This document shows positions 6,476-7,553 of a stretch of DNA of 7,553 bases, one piece after another. The notes under the pieces are model-generated. The model searched no databases. It had not been told where the DNA came from and saw only the letters and a list, made by a program, of their open reading frames with translations. The position numbers and the translations under genes were made by a program. This DNA is from Dehalococcoidales bacterium (lineage in GTDB: Bacteria > Chloroflexota > Dehalococcoidia > Dehalococcoidales > Fen-1064), in contig JAQTOJ010000091.1 of the NCBI GenBank assembly GCA_028713395.1, positions 1 to 7,553 of the forward strand, in the 5' to 3' direction. Numbering within the stretch: position 1 is the stretch's first letter; every line of letters begins with the position of its first letter.

Positions 6476-6493
6476 ATTTATAACGTTAATAAT
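6476..6493. promoter_or_regulatory. Candidate TetR operator (imperfect 18-bp palindrome)
   Basis: The core TAACGTTA (6481-6488) is a perfect palindrome, and the flanks ATT (6476-6478) and AAT (6491-6493) are also symmetric, with two mismatched pairs between. Size and symmetry suit a TetR dimer. It lies between the predicted tetR start site (near 6503) and the tetR start codon, where bound repressor would block elongation. Confidence 0.45.
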
Positions 6494-6509
6494 GTGGCAA
6501 ATTTTCTTG

Positions 6510-6539
6510 AGATTAGCACAGATGGAAAAATAATGTCAA
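6510..6539 (-). promoter_or_regulatory. Predicted tetR operon promoter
   Basis: On the minus strand, a perfect TTGACA (6539-6534) is followed after 18 bp by TAATCT (6515-6510). The weak -10 is helped by an extended TG one base ahead of it. The predicted start is near 6503, leaving a leader of about 58 nt before the TTG start at 6445. Confidence 0.5.
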
Positions 6540-6559
6540 TCGGTCATCTTCCGCCGATT
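6538..6559. promoter_or_regulatory. Inverted repeat overlapping the tetR -35 box
   Basis: AATCGG (6538-6543) and CCGATT (6554-6559) form a perfect 6-bp inverted repeat with a 10-bp spacer. It shares two bases with the predicted tetR -35 element and is about 10 bp from the ccm-side -35, so it could be a second operator serving both directions, or simply a chance repeat. Confidence 0.3.
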
Positions 6560-6569
6560 CGTAAATTAA

Positions 6570-6598
6570 TTGATTATTTGTTGATATTTAAGTAAGAT
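6570..6598 (+). promoter_or_regulatory. Predicted ccm operon promoter
   Basis: TTGATT (6570-6575) and TAAGAT (6593-6598) are spaced by 17 bp, each matching four of six consensus positions. Transcription would start near 6605, about 19 bases before the ccmC ATG, just leaving room for its ribosome binding site AGGGAG (6612-6617). Confidence 0.45.
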
Positions 6599-6623
6599 AA
6601 AAGAAACAATCAGGGAGCGTTGC

Positions 6624-7307
6624 ATGCTAAAAAAAATTCTCCTGGCCGTGACTGCGGTTTTGATGTTAACGGCATTGTACCTGATATTTTTTAACGCCCC
6701 CGTGGTGGCGGGGCCGGATGGGCAACCGGATTACACCTTTTTTATTTTCTATTTCCACGTGCCGGTGGACTGGGTGGCGTTTCTGGCGTTTTTTATTCTC
6801 TTCATTGGCAGCGTCATGTATCTGATAAAGCGGGATATCAAGTGGGATATTGTGGCTGTTTCCGCCGCTCAGATAGGGTTTATTTTTACCACCCTTATGC
6901 TGGTAACCGGGAGTATCTGGGGGAAAGCTCGTTCCGATTGGTGGTGGACCTGGGATGCCCGGCTGACGACGGCCTTGGTCTTGTGGTTGATTCTGGTGGC
7001 ATATTTGATTGTCCGGTCTTATATCAAAGAAGATGAACGCCGCGCCCGGTTCTCTGCCGTCATCGGCATCGTCGGGTTTCTGGATGTTCCCATCGTCGCT
7101 CTCTCGATCGTCTTTTTACCCACTATTACCTCCGGGCATCCCCCGGCTTTAATTTTTGAAGGCAACCTGCCTGGACAAGCCTATCCCGCCTTTTTCGTCA
7201 GTCTGGCCGCCTTCACCCTGCTGTTTTTTACCCTGTTCGCCTGGCGGGTGTCTTTGTCCCAAATGCAAAGAGAACTCAAATTGCTTAAAGATACGATCGG
7301 GAGATAG
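6624..7307 (+). CDS. ccmC: Haem-handling cytochrome c maturation protein CcmC
   Basis: This 227-residue integral membrane protein of the haem-handling (WWD) family places haem on CcmE outside the cytoplasmic membrane during system I cytochrome c biogenesis. Six membrane segments are visible at about 5-23, 43-68, 77-97, 115-133, 143-167 and 187-208. The tryptophan-rich motif WGKARSDWWWTWDARLT (99-115) sits in the external loop. It is flanked by His45 (FYFHVP) and His172 (SGHPPA), which match the two haem-ligand histidines. Within the motif, the second Trp of the common 'WGxPxWG' pattern is Ser104, compensated by a WWW run. AGGGAG lies six bases before the ATG. The ccmD-like gene starts five bases after its stop. 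No ccmA or ccmB precedes it here. CcsA/ResC-type proteins are related but larger. Confidence 0.92.
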   Translation: MLKKILLAVTAVLMLTALYLIFFNAPVVAGPDGQPDYTFFIFYFHVPVDWVAFLAFFILFIGSVMYLIKRDIKWDIVAVSAAQIGFIFTTLMLVTGSIWGKARSDWWWTWDARLTTALVLWLILVAYLIVRSYIKEDERRARFSAVIGIVGFLDVPIVALSIVFLPTITSGHPPALIFEGNLPGQAYPAFFVSLAAFTLLFFTLFAWRVSLSQMQRELKLLKDTIGR

Positions 7308-7312
7308 TGCGC

Positions 7313-7462
7313 ATGGATAAATACGGTTACGTCTTCGCGGCTTTTGTCATTGTCTGGGTAGCACTCGCGGCATACATTTTTATGATGGGGCAGGAACAAA
7401 AACGTTTCCGCAAGGAAATAGACCAGCTAAAATCACTCATTGGTAAAAACCAGAAATCCTGA
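7313..7462 (+). CDS. ccmD: CcmD-like small membrane protein
   Basis: This 49-residue protein starts MDKYGYVFAAFVIVWVALAA and has one membrane helix (about 6-25), followed by a positively charged tail (KRFRKEIDQLKSLIGKNQ). This is the standard architecture of CcmD, a small accessory protein that associates with CcmC and CcmA/B and helps release haem-loaded CcmE. GGGAG at 7299-7303 overlaps the end of ccmC and lies nine bases before the ATG, so translation is probably coupled. Identification rests on length, topology and position; sequence conservation in this family is low. Confidence 0.82.
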   Translation: MDKYGYVFAAFVIVWVALAAYIFMMGQEQKRFRKEIDQLKSLIGKNQKS

Positions 7463-7510
7463 GTTGCATCACACTTTTGCCGTTAAGAGGCGGGGGTAGG
7501 GAGGATTGAA

Positions 7511-7553
7511 TTGAAACATAAAAAGTTGATCATCGGCATATCTCTTATCGTTA
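7511..7553 (+). CDS. ccmE: Probable CcmE, first 14 codons (cut by window edge)
   Basis: A TTG start at 7511, with AGGGAGG (7498-7504) six bases upstream, opens a frame reading MKHKKLIIGISLIV up to the window edge. A short basic start running into a hydrophobic helix is what the periplasmic haem chaperone CcmE has at its N-terminus, and the position after ccmC-ccmD is the usual one. The haem-binding histidine region is outside the window, so any other membrane-anchored ccm protein remains possible. Confidence 0.5.
   Translation, partial: MKHKKLIIGISLIV

Noticed and set aside
6089..6595. 168-codon plus-strand open frame opposite tetR.
   Set aside because: It overlaps tetR and its whole control region and shows no family motif; it is a shadow frame.

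Overview
The window looks like a bacterial chromosome carrying CoA-linked acid degradation genes next to a system I cytochrome c maturation (ccm) locus. Shine-Dalgarno sites are strong, and several genes appear to start with TTG. Paired acyl-CoA dehydrogenases, a type I thiolase and CcmC/CcmD would fit a respiring or syntrophic anaerobe, such as a Chloroflexota or Peptococcaceae-like organism. That placement is inference from gene content; no rRNA or taxonomic marker is present.

Layout. The left edge (1-115, minus) holds the N-terminus of an insertion-sequence transposase. A near-consensus promoter (139-167, plus) points away from it into a two-gene operon (285-2691). This operon encodes two different acyl-CoA dehydrogenases separated by one base, and it ends in a strong intrinsic terminator (2710-2751). 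The second subunit has lost the usual FAD-contact motif, so the pair probably forms a heteromeric enzyme.

An AT-rich block follows (about 2752-4084). On the minus strand it carries its own promoter, then a compact 68-nt RNA that can fold as a three-way junction ending in seven U residues. Directly after the RNA comes a DUF3800 gene interrupted by exactly one in-frame TAA. This block is the most unusual part of the window. Conserved RNA motifs upstream of DUF3800 genes have been described in the literature, but the function is unknown.

From 4085 to 6445 (minus) lies a probable tetR - thiolase - VOC/glyoxalase-fold operon. The TetR repressor likely controls its own operon through palindromes in the 178-bp intergenic region, and perhaps also the CoA-related genes across the island. 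Diverging rightwards (6624 to the end) are ccmC, ccmD and the first codons of what is probably ccmE, the haem-handling part of cytochrome c maturation.

Taken together, the dehydrogenase pair would desaturate an acyl-CoA and the thiolase would cleave the resulting 3-ketoacyl-CoA. The hydratase and hydroxyacyl-CoA dehydrogenase steps are not in the window. The actual substrate cannot be read from the sequence.
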